From positions 1-64,000 of the forward strand of contig CANQGT010000005.1 of NCBI GenBank assembly GCA_947623505.1: 64,000 nucleotides of DNA. The letters run 5' to 3'. This DNA comes from an uncultured Clostridia bacterium (GTDB lineage: Bacteria; Bacillota; Clostridia; Oscillospirales; Acutalibacteraceae). Below, one piece after another: positions 1-7,949 of this stretch (the first letter of the stretch is position 1; the number at the start of each line of letters is the position of its first letter). Both the position numbers and the translations under genes were made by a program. A model generated the notes under the pieces. The model had not been told where the DNA came from. It did no database searches and saw only the letters and a list, made by a program, of their open reading frames with translations.

Positions 1-403
1 CTTCCTGTGAATTTTGAAACGCCATTGCAACCGCTGCATTCCGGTCTACAAACAAAATCATTCGTGTTGTAAAGGCAATTCGCACAAAGATCGACGCCGG
101 TTCTTTCAGCTGAAATTTTTGCATAATCTTCGTTTATTTCGATCCCGATAAACGCGCGCCCGTTATTGTTTGCCACCTTTCCCGTCGTGCCTGCTCCGAA
201 GAACGGGTCGCGTTGTCGTCTGTCAATTCCGTTGCCACTTTCAAATGCCTTTCGATTTCGTCAAGCGTACAAGTCCCATAATCAAGCGGCTTGCCCGAAG
301 AATTTTTCCGTACGGATTTCTTTCCGCCCTTGCTTTGCTTCCACGGCGGATCGGCAAGAATAAGATCGTACCGGCCGGAAGCGTTGAATATGTCAACCGT
401 CAT
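1..403 (-). pseudogene. Phage-type DNA methyltransferase, broken or chimeric: MT-A70-like N-terminus (LILADPPW) followed in another frame by DPFFGAGTTGKVA...FIGIEINEDY; runs off the window
   Basis: ORF 134..403 has a DPPW motif. The minus strand from about 209 to 1 reads DPFFGAGTTGKVANNNGRAFIGIEINEDYAKISAERTGVDLC... in a different frame, open to the window edge. Confidence 0.55.
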
Positions 404-921
404 TCTCCGCCACCGCCTTTGTACAGTTTTTCGTTTTCTCCGCTCCTAAATGCTTTGATCGCGGCGTTTTTTGCTTTGAACGTATCCGTCGTTTCTATTT
501 CGCATATCGGGCAACAAACGAAGTATTCCTTTGTGTGTTCGATAAACCAAACAACGGCGTTTTTGTTTTCTCCGCCGCAAAACGGGCATTGAATTTCTTC
601 TGTTACGACGCCCCGCTTTTCTTTTTCTTGTTTTTGCCCCTTCTGTTCCGTTTCTTTATGTTCGGGAAATGCGTATTGTTTTATAAGATTGTCCGCAAAT
701 CTCACGTCTTCCGGCTTAACCCGCTCGACGTGTCCGTCCTCGTATTCGATAATAGCAAGCGTATATTTCACCACGCCACCATCGTGACCCCCGACCATAA
801 GCGACGGCGCATATATTTCGGAATTGTCTTCCCATCTGTGAAATAATGCGCGTCGATCCTTTACGAAGCACGGTCTGTATTCTGATGTTTTAACGGTGAT
901 TGTACTTTCCATTTGTGCCAT
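400..921 (-). CDS. Phage-type protein with C-terminal Lar-like zinc ribbon (CPFCGG...CCPIC)
   Basis: Overlaps its neighbours at start and stop (TAATG). CPFCGGENKNAVVW...YFVCCPICEIET resembles restriction-alleviation (Lar) family zinc ribbons. Confidence 0.6.
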   Translation of the reverse strand: MAQMESTITVKTSEYRPCFVKDRRALFHRWEDNSEIYAPSLMVGGHDGGVVKYTLAIIEYEDGHVERVKPEDVRFADNLIKQYAFPEHKETEQKGQKQEKEKRGVVTEEIQCPFCGGENKNAVVWFIEHTKEYFVCCPICEIETTDTFKAKNAAIKAFRSGENEKLYKGGGGE

Positions 922-1205
922 TACGCTTTACCGCCTTCCGGTGCTTCACACTTTTTTCCGCTTTTGCCGCCCCGTTTCCCGCGCGCTTTGAATCGCTCTT
1001 GTAAAACACGTTGCCCGATTTCCGCACTATATCCGGGACGGAAGTTTTCGTCTTCCTGCCCCGTGTATCCGCGCCGTAATTCGTTATAGATTGTTGCGGT
1101 GTTAGCACCGACAGCCTTCGCAATGTCTTCCGGCCTTTCGCCCTTTTTGTACTTCTTTTCGATAATCTTTCGCGCGTCATACGAAAGATACCTATACTTT
1201 TTCAT
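921..1205 (-). CDS. Small helix-turn-helix protein (IS30/HTH_38-like HTH), phage-associated
   Basis: LSYDARKIIEKKYKKGERPEDIAKAVGANTATIYNELRRG is a typical HTH; overlaps the upstream ORF. Confidence 0.6.
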   Translation of the reverse strand: MKKYRYLSYDARKIIEKKYKKGERPEDIAKAVGANTATIYNELRRGYTGQEDENFRPGYSAEIGQRVLQERFKARGKRGGKSGKKCEAPEGGKA

Positions 1206-1447
1206 TTTGTTTCCTCCTTTGCTTCAAGTGAAAGCCACCATTCCGGATTGTTTCTTTTGTCCGCGTCCGGGCAACCGTCTTCGCAACTTTCCAACCCGCT
1301 CGCCCGGCAGTTTTGGCAGAAGCGCTTTTGAAATTCTTCGTCCCACGGGCCTTCTAAAATAGGAAGCCCGCGAAGAAATTCGCCCAGCGCTTGCGGCGTT
1401 GCCGTGATCTTCTCGAAATTTGTTTCTTTGCTTCCCGCTTTTTCCAT
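1202..1447 (-). CDS. Small Cys-rich phage-type protein (81 aa)
   Basis: Internal ATG at 1447 is preceded by GGGAGG; the upstream extension in the ORF track looks non-coding. Cys pattern FCQNC...CEDGC. Confidence 0.55.
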   Translation of the reverse strand: MEKAGSKETNFEKITATPQALGEFLRGLPILEGPWDEEFQKRFCQNCRASGLESCEDGCPDADKRNNPEWWLSLEAKEETK

Positions 1448-1562
1448 AAGCAAAGCCTCCCGTTTGCATAAAAATAATGCGATCGGCGCGCCCGCTATGG
1501 GGCGATCACCTTTCGCATTCCATAATACAATGAATTCTTTTAAAATTATTGTCAAAAAATGC

Positions 1563-1591
1563 TTGCAATTTGCTGTTAATTATGTTAATAT
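1563..1591 (+). promoter_or_regulatory. Sigma-A-type promoter for rpmB: TTGCAA-17 nt-TAATAT
   Basis: -35 at 1563-1568, -10 at 1586-1591, followed by AAGGAGGTG and the ATG at 1626. Confidence 0.65.
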
Positions 1592-1625
1592 CATTGCGTT
1601 GCAAATTTTAAGGAGGTGTTCGCTG

Positions 1626-1811
1626 ATGGCAAAATGTGAATACTGCGGAAAAGAAATGACCTTCGGTATCAAGGTATCTCACTCACACAGAAGAGCAAAC
1701 AGAACATGGAAGCCTAACGTAAAAAAGGTTAAGGCAATAGTTAACGGCTCCCCCAAAAGAGTTTATGTTTGCACAAGATGCCTTCGTTCGGGCAAGGTTG
1801 AAAGAGCATAA
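1626..1811 (+). CDS. rpmB: 50S ribosomal protein L28 (zinc-binding CxxC form)
   Basis: MAKCEYCGKEMTFGIKVSHSHRRANRTWKPNVKKVKA...VCTRCLRSGKVERA, internal start within ORF 1404..1811, strong RBS. Confidence 0.95.
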   Translation: MAKCEYCGKEMTFGIKVSHSHRRANRTWKPNVKKVKAIVNGSPKRVYVCTRCLRSGKVERA

Positions 1812-1828
1812 TTATCTCGCGTAAAACG

Positions 1829-1857
1829 GCACTGAGAAATCAGTGCTTATTTTTTTA
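1829..1857 (+). terminator. Rho-independent terminator of rpmB
   Basis: GCACTGA-GAAA-TCAGTGC followed by TTATTTTTTTA. Confidence 0.8.
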
Positions 1858-1905
1858 TATATGAAAAGCGATATGACACGAGCCATACCGCTTTTTCTTT
1901 TATTC
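1858..1905 (-). terminator. Terminator of the plsY operon (minus strand)
   Basis: Minus-strand AAAAGCGGTATGGCTCGTGTCATATCGCTTTTC: imperfect inverted repeat with T-rich tail, downstream of plsY. Confidence 0.5.
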
Positions 1906-1927
1906 TTTGATTTATTTAAAGCGAATA

Positions 1928-2599
1928 TCATTCGCCGCCTTTTTTCTTTGAACCGAGGCTGATTTTACTTTCGTTTCCTTTAATAATCCTCACAATATTT
2001 TTTCTGTGCGCGATAATAACCGTAACGGTGAACAAAACTGCGGTCACAACAAGCAATATATCACTGTAAAACAGATATATCAGTATCGGATAGCAAAGCG
2101 CGATCACAATCGAGCCGAGGCTGACCCATTTTGAAACAAGTATGACCAAGCAAAATATAACAAAGAGTATTAAGGCTATGCGCCAGTCAACAAGTATCAC
2201 CATACCGGTGCATACAGCCATTCCTTTTCCGCCCTTGAATTTGAAAAAAATCGGAAATATATGCCCCATAACGCAGAAAAATCCGGAAAATTCCTTATAC
2301 AAGATATATTCGTTTATAAGTGCCGGATCATTGGCACTTTTAAAAATAAAGGCAACGGGAGCTGACAAAATCAGAAAAGCAATTATAACTGCAAGAACTA
2401 TCTTCAGAATATCAAGAAGCATAGTAAACGCAGCGTACTTTTTGCCGTATGTGCGCAGCATATTCGTTGCTCCGGCGTTGCCGCTTCCGCTGTCCCTTAT
2501 ATCCTTTTTCGCGATAAACTTTGAAAGTATTATCGAGAAGTTACAGCTTCCGAGCAGATAGGAGATAACGGCAATCGCCGCAAATTTTAAAGCAGTCAC
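1928..2599 (-). CDS. plsY: Acyl-phosphate glycerol-3-phosphate acyltransferase PlsY
   Basis: YLLGSCNFSIILSKF...RDSGSGNAGATNMLRTYGKK and FKGGKGMA motifs, multi-TM. Confidence 0.95.
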   Translation of the reverse strand: MTALKFAAIAVISYLLGSCNFSIILSKFIAKKDIRDSGSGNAGATNMLRTYGKKYAAFTMLLDILKIVLAVIIAFLILSAPVAFIFKSANDPALINEYILYKEFSGFFCVMGHIFPIFFKFKGGKGMAVCTGMVILVDWRIALILFVIFCLVILVSKWVSLGSIVIALCYPILIYLFYSDILLVVTAVLFTVTVIIAHRKNIVRIIKGNESKISLGSKKKGGE

Positions 2600-3924
2600 T
2601 TTTTGCCCTCTCCCCTTTCTCTTATAATAAATCTTATCGGAGTGCCGTCAAGCCCGAAATATTCCCTTATCTGATTTTCAAGATAACGCTGATAAGAGAA
2701 ATGGAAAAGCTCGGCGTTATTGACAAAAAACACAAATGTGGGCGGACGGGTTGACGCCTGAGTTAAATAGTATATTTTGAGCCTTTTGCCTTTATCCGTC
2801 GGCGGCTGCACCCTCGCCGTCGCCGCGGCAAGAGCCTCGTTAAGTCTGCCGGTGGAAATACGCATTGAATTTTGCGTGTGGACAAACGCCACGGTTTCAA
2901 ACAGCCTGTCTATCCTCTGCCCCGTTTTTGCTGAAATAAAAATTATCGGCGCAAAGCTCATAAATGAAAAATCATCGGCAAGCTTATTGCGAAACTCGTT
3001 CATCGTGTTGCCGTCCTTCTCAACGGAATCCCATTTATTCACGGCTATTACGCAGGCTTTGCCTTCTTCAAGAGCCAGACCCGCAACTTTGGAATCCTGT
3101 TCGGTAAAGCCCTCAACAGCGTCTATCATTATAACGCATACATTGGCGCGCTCAACCGACGCCTTGGCTCTCAAAACGCTGTATCTTTCTATATTGTCAA
3201 AGACCTTGCTTTTGCGCCTCAGACCGGCGGTATCGATAAAATTGAATTTGCCGAAAGAGTTTTCAACGAAAGTGTCCGTACTGTCTCTCGTTGTTCCGGC
3301 AATATCGGAAACGATTGCTCTGTTTTCGCCGCATATCTTGTTAATTAGCGAGGATTTGCCCACGTTCGGCTTGCCGATTACCGCCACATTGATTATTTCC
3401 CCGTTTTCCTCTTCAATTCGATTTTCGGGAAGAAATTTTACAACCTCATCAAGGAGATCGCCCGTTCCGTGCCCGTGAACGGAAGAAACGGCTATCGGAT
3501 CGCCGATTCCGAGATTATAAAATTCGTAAAATTCCGGCTGCGGTTCACCGATCCTGTCGCACTTATTTACGCAGAGTATAACCGGCTTTCCTGTTTTCTG
3601 AAGCATTGAAGCGATATCATAATCGGAAGCGAGAACGCCGGCGGTTATATCGGTCACAAGAATGATAACGTCTGCCGTTTCTATAGCCGTCTGCGCCTGA
3701 AAGCGCATCTGCTTTAAAATGGAATCGTTTGAATCGGGCTCAATGCCGCCGGTATCGATAAGCAAAAAAGTTCTTCCCTGCCATTCGCAATCGCCGTATA
3801 TCCTGTCTCTCGTAACGCCGGGCGTATCGTCCACAATCGAAAGACGCGCTCCTATTAACTTGTTAAAAAGAGTGGATTTGCCAACATTCGGCCTGCCCAC
3901 AACGGCAACTATCGGCTTTCCCAT
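2596..3924 (-). CDS. der: Ribosome-associated GTPase Der (EngA)
   Basis: Two tandem G domains (GRPNVGKSTLFNKL, GKPNVGKSSLINKI) plus KH-like C-terminus; start at MGKPIVAVVG with GGAGG upstream. Confidence 0.97.
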   Translation of the reverse strand: MGKPIVAVVGRPNVGKSTLFNKLIGARLSIVDDTPGVTRDRIYGDCEWQGRTFLLIDTGGIEPDSNDSILKQMRFQAQTAIETADVIILVTDITAGVLASDYDIASMLQKTGKPVILCVNKCDRIGEPQPEFYEFYNLGIGDPIAVSSVHGHGTGDLLDEVVKFLPENRIEEENGEIINVAVIGKPNVGKSSLINKICGENRAIVSDIAGTTRDSTDTFVENSFGKFNFIDTAGLRRKSKVFDNIERYSVLRAKASVERANVCVIMIDAVEGFTEQDSKVAGLALEEGKACVIAVNKWDSVEKDGNTMNEFRNKLADDFSFMSFAPIIFISAKTGQRIDRLFETVAFVHTQNSMRISTGRLNEALAAATARVQPPTDKGKRLKIYYLTQASTRPPTFVFFVNNAELFHFSYQRYLENQIREYFGLDGTPIRFIIRERGEGKK

Positions 3925-3949
3925 ATAAACCTCCCTATAACTCCCTATA

Positions 3950-3978
3950 AGAAGAAAGACGGACAAATTCTGCCCGTC
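3950..3978 (-). terminator. Intercistronic terminator/attenuator between rpmF and der
   Basis: Minus strand GACGGGCA-GAATT-TGTCCGTC then TTTCTTCTT. Confidence 0.45.
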
Positions 3979-4007
3979 CTCAAAGAGTGACATTTATTAA
4001 ACGCAAA

Positions 4008-4190
4008 TCACGAATTTTTCGCGATGACTTCCTTGCCGTTATAATAACCGCAGTTCTTGCATACCTTGTGAGGTACGGTATAAGCCGAACAGTTGGGGCA
4101 TTTAACAAGCGTGGGAGCGTCCATCTTCCAAACGCTTGAACGTCTCTTATTTCTTCTTGCCGATGAAACTCTTCTTGCCGGTACTGCCAT
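4008..4190 (-). CDS. rpmF: 50S ribosomal protein L32
   Basis: MAVPARRVSSARRNKRRSSVWKM...CPNCSAYTVPHKVCKNCGYYNGKEV. Confidence 0.96.
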   Translation of the reverse strand: MAVPARRVSSARRNKRRSSVWKMDAPTLVKCPNCSAYTVPHKVCKNCGYYNGKEVIAKNS

Positions 4191-4230
4191 TTTGATAGCC
4201 TCCTTTATTTCAAATAGAATTACTTTATTG

Positions 4231-4731
4231 TTAATCGGGCAGCTTTAAATCGAAAAGCGCCGCCATTCGCGGATCAGCTTCCTTTTTGCAGCCGCATTTT
4301 CCCAAATTCAGATTCTTGCCGCACTGTGGGCAAATACCCTTGCAGTCATCTTTGCAAAGCATTTTAGACGGCAGAAAAAAAAGTATTTCCTCGCCGATAA
4401 GCTCCTCAAGAAGAAGCTCGCCGTTTTCAACGACTATATAATCGTCGTAATCATCGCCATATGCAAGAGAAGACACAAGTATTCTTTTTATGCTGAAATC
4501 ATAATTTCTTTCAATATCTTCGGCGCATCGGTCGCAAAATCCGTTAAATTTGAATGAAACGGCAGCTTCAAAATAAACTATTCCGGCATTCTGATAAATA
4601 GAGCCTTTAACCGAAACGCCGTTTTGAATCGGAAAATAACCGCCGTACTGAAGATTTGAAAGATCTATGCCGCGGTCGATGGCGATAACCTCATTAGATC
4701 CGTTAAACAGATTAGTAATGTCAATCTTCAT
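4231..4731 (-). CDS. YceD/DUF177 family protein
   Basis: Located directly upstream of rpmF (conserved pair); CDRCAEDIERNYDF and CxxxCKGICPQCGKNLN motifs. Confidence 0.9.
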   Translation of the reverse strand: MKIDITNLFNGSNEVIAIDRGIDLSNLQYGGYFPIQNGVSVKGSIYQNAGIVYFEAAVSFKFNGFCDRCAEDIERNYDFSIKRILVSSLAYGDDYDDYIVVENGELLLEELIGEEILFFLPSKMLCKDDCKGICPQCGKNLNLGKCGCKKEADPRMAALFDLKLPD

Positions 4732-4758
4732 CGCATCACCCCGCCCCGCACTTTTAGT

Positions 4759-4787
4759 ATTATAAATATAAGGTTAAATTTTGTCAA
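4759..4787 (-). promoter_or_regulatory. Perfect consensus sigma-A promoter TTGACA-17-TATAAT upstream of yceD-rpmF
   Basis: Plus-strand ATTATA at 4759-4764 and TGTCAA at 4782-4787. Confidence 0.8.
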
Positions 4788-4796
4788 TACCAAATT

Positions 4797-4826
4797 ATTA
4801 AAAAAGGCGCGGAAAACCGCGCCTTA
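4797..4826 (-). terminator. Terminator of the 138-aa P-loop gene
   Basis: GGCGCGG-TTTT-CCGCGCC-TTTTTTAAT on the minus strand. Confidence 0.85.
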
Positions 4827-4838
4827 ACGCATAGTCGA

Positions 4839-5255
4839 TTATATTTCCTCGCAGTAATCGAAGATTTCAACGGGCAAATCTTCCTTATCGCAGCTTATCG
4901 TAAAAATAAAGTTTACGTCGGTTGCTTCGGAAAGCTCTGAAAGCATCTCGAAAAATTGAGGAAGCTTTTCATATTCCCTGCCGACAATTTTAAACGTCGC
5001 GTCAATCAAAACATCGGTAACATCATAATTTCCGGCGCATATTCCGGCAAGAAAGCCGTAAAACGCTTTATGACCCTTAATTCTGTAGGTGTCTGTTTCA
5101 AGCAACCTTGCTTTGGACGAAATATCGTAAGTAAGCTTAGGAGATTTTTCAACGCAAACAACGTTGCCGTCCGACTCCGCGATGCATTTATTGACGCAAT
5201 CAATAAGCTTCTTTGTTTTTCCCGAACCTTTGTTGCCGATAATCAGTTTTATCAT
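4839..5255 (-). CDS. Small P-loop NTPase of unknown function (138 aa)
   Basis: Walker A IIGNKGSGKTKKL; possible Walker B DVLIDAT. Confidence 0.7.
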   Translation of the reverse strand: MIKLIIGNKGSGKTKKLIDCVNKCIAESDGNVVCVEKSPKLTYDISSKARLLETDTYRIKGHKAFYGFLAGICAGNYDVTDVLIDATFKIVGREYEKLPQFFEMLSELSEATDVNFIFTISCDKEDLPVEIFDYCEEI

Positions 5256-5292
5256 TTAATATTCCTCCATGGATAATTTCATATTTATATTA

Positions 5293-6639
5293 TCATATAC
5301 CGAGTTCTTTTTCAAGTTTTTCTTTTTCATTCTCATAACCCGGTTTTCCGAGCAGAGCAAACATATTCTTTTTATAGCTCTCAACTCCGGGCTGATTAAA
5401 CGGATTTACTCCGAGAATATAGCCGGAAACGGCGCATGATTTTTCAAAGAAATAAATCAAATATCCTATCGTTTCCTCATCAATCGCATCGGCCTCAAGG
5501 ATAATATTGGCAACTCCGCCCTCGGTGTGCGCAAGCAAAGTCCCCTGCCTCGCTTTTTCGTTTATAAGGCTCATTTTCATACCTGAAAGAAAATTGAGTC
5601 CGTCGATATTCCCGTCCTGAGCGGCGATAACAAAATCGTCGGCAGGCTTATCAAATTTCACGCACGTCTCAAACATAAGATTTGAGCCGCTTTCCTGAAT
5701 GAACTGACCTACGGAATGAAGATCGGTTGAGAAAACGCAGGAAACGGGATAAAGACCTTTTCCGTCCTTTCCCTCGCTCTCGGCGAAAAGCTGCTTGAGC
5801 CATTCGTTGAACATAGTCATATTCGGCTCGTAGCAGATAAAACATTCGAGCTTTTTGCCCGCTTCGTAAAGGCAGTTTCTAACGGCGGCGTATTTTAGGC
5901 AGTCATTTTCTTTTATATCCTCGCCGTTGAGCTCATTCTGAGCCATGCGGGCGCCGCGCATAAGCGCGTCTATATCATTTCCCGCGGCGGCGATCGGCAA
6001 AAGGCCGACGGCGGTCAAAACGGAATAGCGTCCGCCAACATTATCGGGGACTACAAAGGATTCATAACCCATCTCGTCGGCAAGAGCCTTGAGCGTGCCT
6101 TTTGACTTGTCGGTGGTGCAGAAAATCCGCTTTGCGGCTTCCTCGCGGCTATATTTTTTATAGACGAGTTCGCGGAATATTCTGAACGCTATTGCGGGTT
6201 CAGTGGTGGTTCCACTTTTTGATATTACGTTTACGCAAATATCCTTGCCCTCGCAAATGGACAAAAGCTGAGTTATCATCGACGGGCTTATCGAATTTCC
6301 GATAAAATAAATCTGAGGAGTATCCTTTGCAAGAGCGTTGTAATTCTGCGATTTAAGCGCCTCAATAACAGCCCTCGCGCCAAGATAAGAGCCTCCGATT
6401 CCGATAACGATAAGTATATCACAATTATTTTTTATATAATCGGCGGCCTTTTTTATTCTTTCAAATTCCTCTTTATCATAATCCGTGGGAAGAGTCAACC
6501 AGCCGAGAAAATCTTTTCCTGCGCCGCTGCCGGAATGAAGAATTTTAAGAGCATCGACCGCTCTGCCGCTCATACCTTCAATATCTTTATCGGAAATGAA
6601 TTTTTCCGCAAATTTGGTGATTAGTTTTAATTTTTCCAA
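5293..6639 (-). CDS. pgi: Glucose-6-phosphate isomerase
   Basis: [50 protein letters not shown]. Confidence 0.96.
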   Translation of the reverse strand: MEKLKLITKFAEKFISDKDIEGMSGRAVDALKILHSGSGAGKDFLGWLTLPTDYDKEEFERIKKAADYIKNNCDILIVIGIGGSYLGARAVIEALKSQNYNALAKDTPQIYFIGNSISPSMITQLLSICEGKDICVNVISKSGTTTEPAIAFRIFRELVYKKYSREEAAKRIFCTTDKSKGTLKALADEMGYESFVVPDNVGGRYSVLTAVGLLPIAAAGNDIDALMRGARMAQNELNGEDIKENDCLKYAAVRNCLYEAGKKLECFICYEPNMTMFNEWLKQLFAESEGKDGKGLYPVSCVFSTDLHSVGQFIQESGSNLMFETCVKFDKPADDFVIAAQDGNIDGLNFLSGMKMSLINEKARQGTLLAHTEGGVANIILEADAIDEETIGYLIYFFEKSCAVSGYILGVNPFNQPGVESYKKNMFALLGKPGYENEKEKLEKELGI

Positions 6640-6712
6640 AATTACAACTCCCTAAAACTAAACTTTTTGTTATATTTTACAACTTTTTTTATATTTTATC
6701 AACAGTTATTTA

Positions 6713-7867
6713 TTAAATAAGAGACAACATTTTTTTAAATATAAATGAAAAACTTACAGTTTCAATATTTCTGTCAGCTTTTAAATGAATGGTCTTAATG
6801 ATTTTGTCTCCTGAGCGGACTATGATCGAACCTAATTTATCGTTTTCGGCAATCGGCGCGTTAAGCTCATCGCTTATTTTATACTCGTATGTGATTTCTC
6901 CGCTGCCGCGTTCAACAAGTATTTTTTCCGATTCCGCGTAAACGGGCATAATCTCTTTTTCCTTGCCGTTTCTAATCTTTACGGCTTTTATTTTTGAACG
7001 GTCAATCTTCGGCGTTATCAGCTCGTAATTCGCAAAGCCGAAATCAAGAAGATTTACAGCGCCGTTGAATCTGTCCTCGCTCGTATCGCTTCCGAGGACT
7101 ACCGCCACAAGATTCATTCCGTCTCTCTGCGCAGTTGCGCAAAGGCAAAATCCGGCGTTTGAGGTCGTTCCCGTTTTCAGTCCTGTAATGCCGTCGTATG
7201 AATTAACAAGTTTGTTTGTATTGTTAAGTTCGGTTTTTCCGCCGCGAAGATAATCGAGCCATATCGTCGTATAATTTGTTATGAGCTTATGTTTCATAAC
7301 CTCTTTAGCGATTACGGCGATATCGTATGCGCAGGAATAGTGATTTGTAACGGTGTCGTCAAGTCCCGTTGAATTTTCAAAATTAGTGTTTTCAAGGCCG
7401 AGCTCCCTCGCCCTGTCGTTCATCATTTTTATAAACGCCGTGTATGAACCGCCGACATATTCGCCGAGAGCGGTGCAAGCGTCGTTTGCCGAAGCCACAA
7501 CGACCGCTTTGAGCAATTCCTCAACCGTCATTTGCTCGCCGACCTCAAGCCAGATCTGCGATCCGCCCATCGAAACGGCTTTTTCGGAAGCCGTCACTTT
7601 ATCGGTAAGCGAAATTTTGCCGCTGTCGATAGCCTCAAGCACGAGAAGTATGCTCATAACTTTTGTCACCGAGGCCGGAGAACAATGCTCGTATGCGTTT
7701 CTTTCGTAAATTATGTCTCCCGTATCCATACACATCAGTATCGCCGAATTTGCCGAAAGCTCAAGCGGCTGCTCTTCTTTCTTCTCTTTCGCTAATGCGA
7801 ACGTCGGCATTACGAGGCAAATCGCGAAAGTCAATAAAAAAATAACTGCTCTTTTCATAATAATCAC
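6713..7867 (-). CDS. D-alanyl-D-alanine carboxypeptidase (PBP5/DacF family)
   Basis: Signal peptide; SPASVTKVMS (SxxK), SANDA (SxN), LKTGTTSNAG (KTG); C-terminal amphipathic anchor. Confidence 0.93.
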   Translation of the reverse strand: MIIMKRAVIFLLTFAICLVMPTFALAKEKKEEQPLELSANSAILMCMDTGDIIYERNAYEHCSPASVTKVMSILLVLEAIDSGKISLTDKVTASEKAVSMGGSQIWLEVGEQMTVEELLKAVVVASANDACTALGEYVGGSYTAFIKMMNDRARELGLENTNFENSTGLDDTVTNHYSCAYDIAVIAKEVMKHKLITNYTTIWLDYLRGGKTELNNTNKLVNSYDGITGLKTGTTSNAGFCLCATAQRDGMNLVAVVLGSDTSEDRFNGAVNLLDFGFANYELITPKIDRSKIKAVKIRNGKEKEIMPVYAESEKILVERGSGEITYEYKISDELNAPIAENDKLGSIIVRSGDKIIKTIHLKADRNIETVSFSFIFKKMLSLI

Positions 7868-7890
7868 CTGTAAATCATATTCGTTTAATA

Positions 7891-7919
7891 TTGTAATAAT
7901 TACGTATATTTGATATAAT
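7891..7919 (+). promoter_or_regulatory. Sigma-A-type promoter of mtaB: TTGTAA-17-TATAAT
   Basis: -35 at 7891-7896, -10 at 7914-7919, start codon at 7950. Confidence 0.65.
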
Positions 7920-7949
7920 CATCTTATCACATCGGAGATATAAGATATA

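Noticed and set aside
1448-1555. N-terminal extension of ORF 1202..1555
   Set aside because: The internal ATG at 1447 has a good RBS; the extension overlaps the promoter region and looks non-coding.
2777-3478. 233-aa plus-strand ORF
   Set aside because: Entirely antisense to der, Ser/Leu-rich shadow ORF with no recognisable family or RBS.
3925-3993. N-terminal extension of Der ORF
   Set aside because: Conserved Der starts at MGKPIVAVVG with GGAGG directly upstream.
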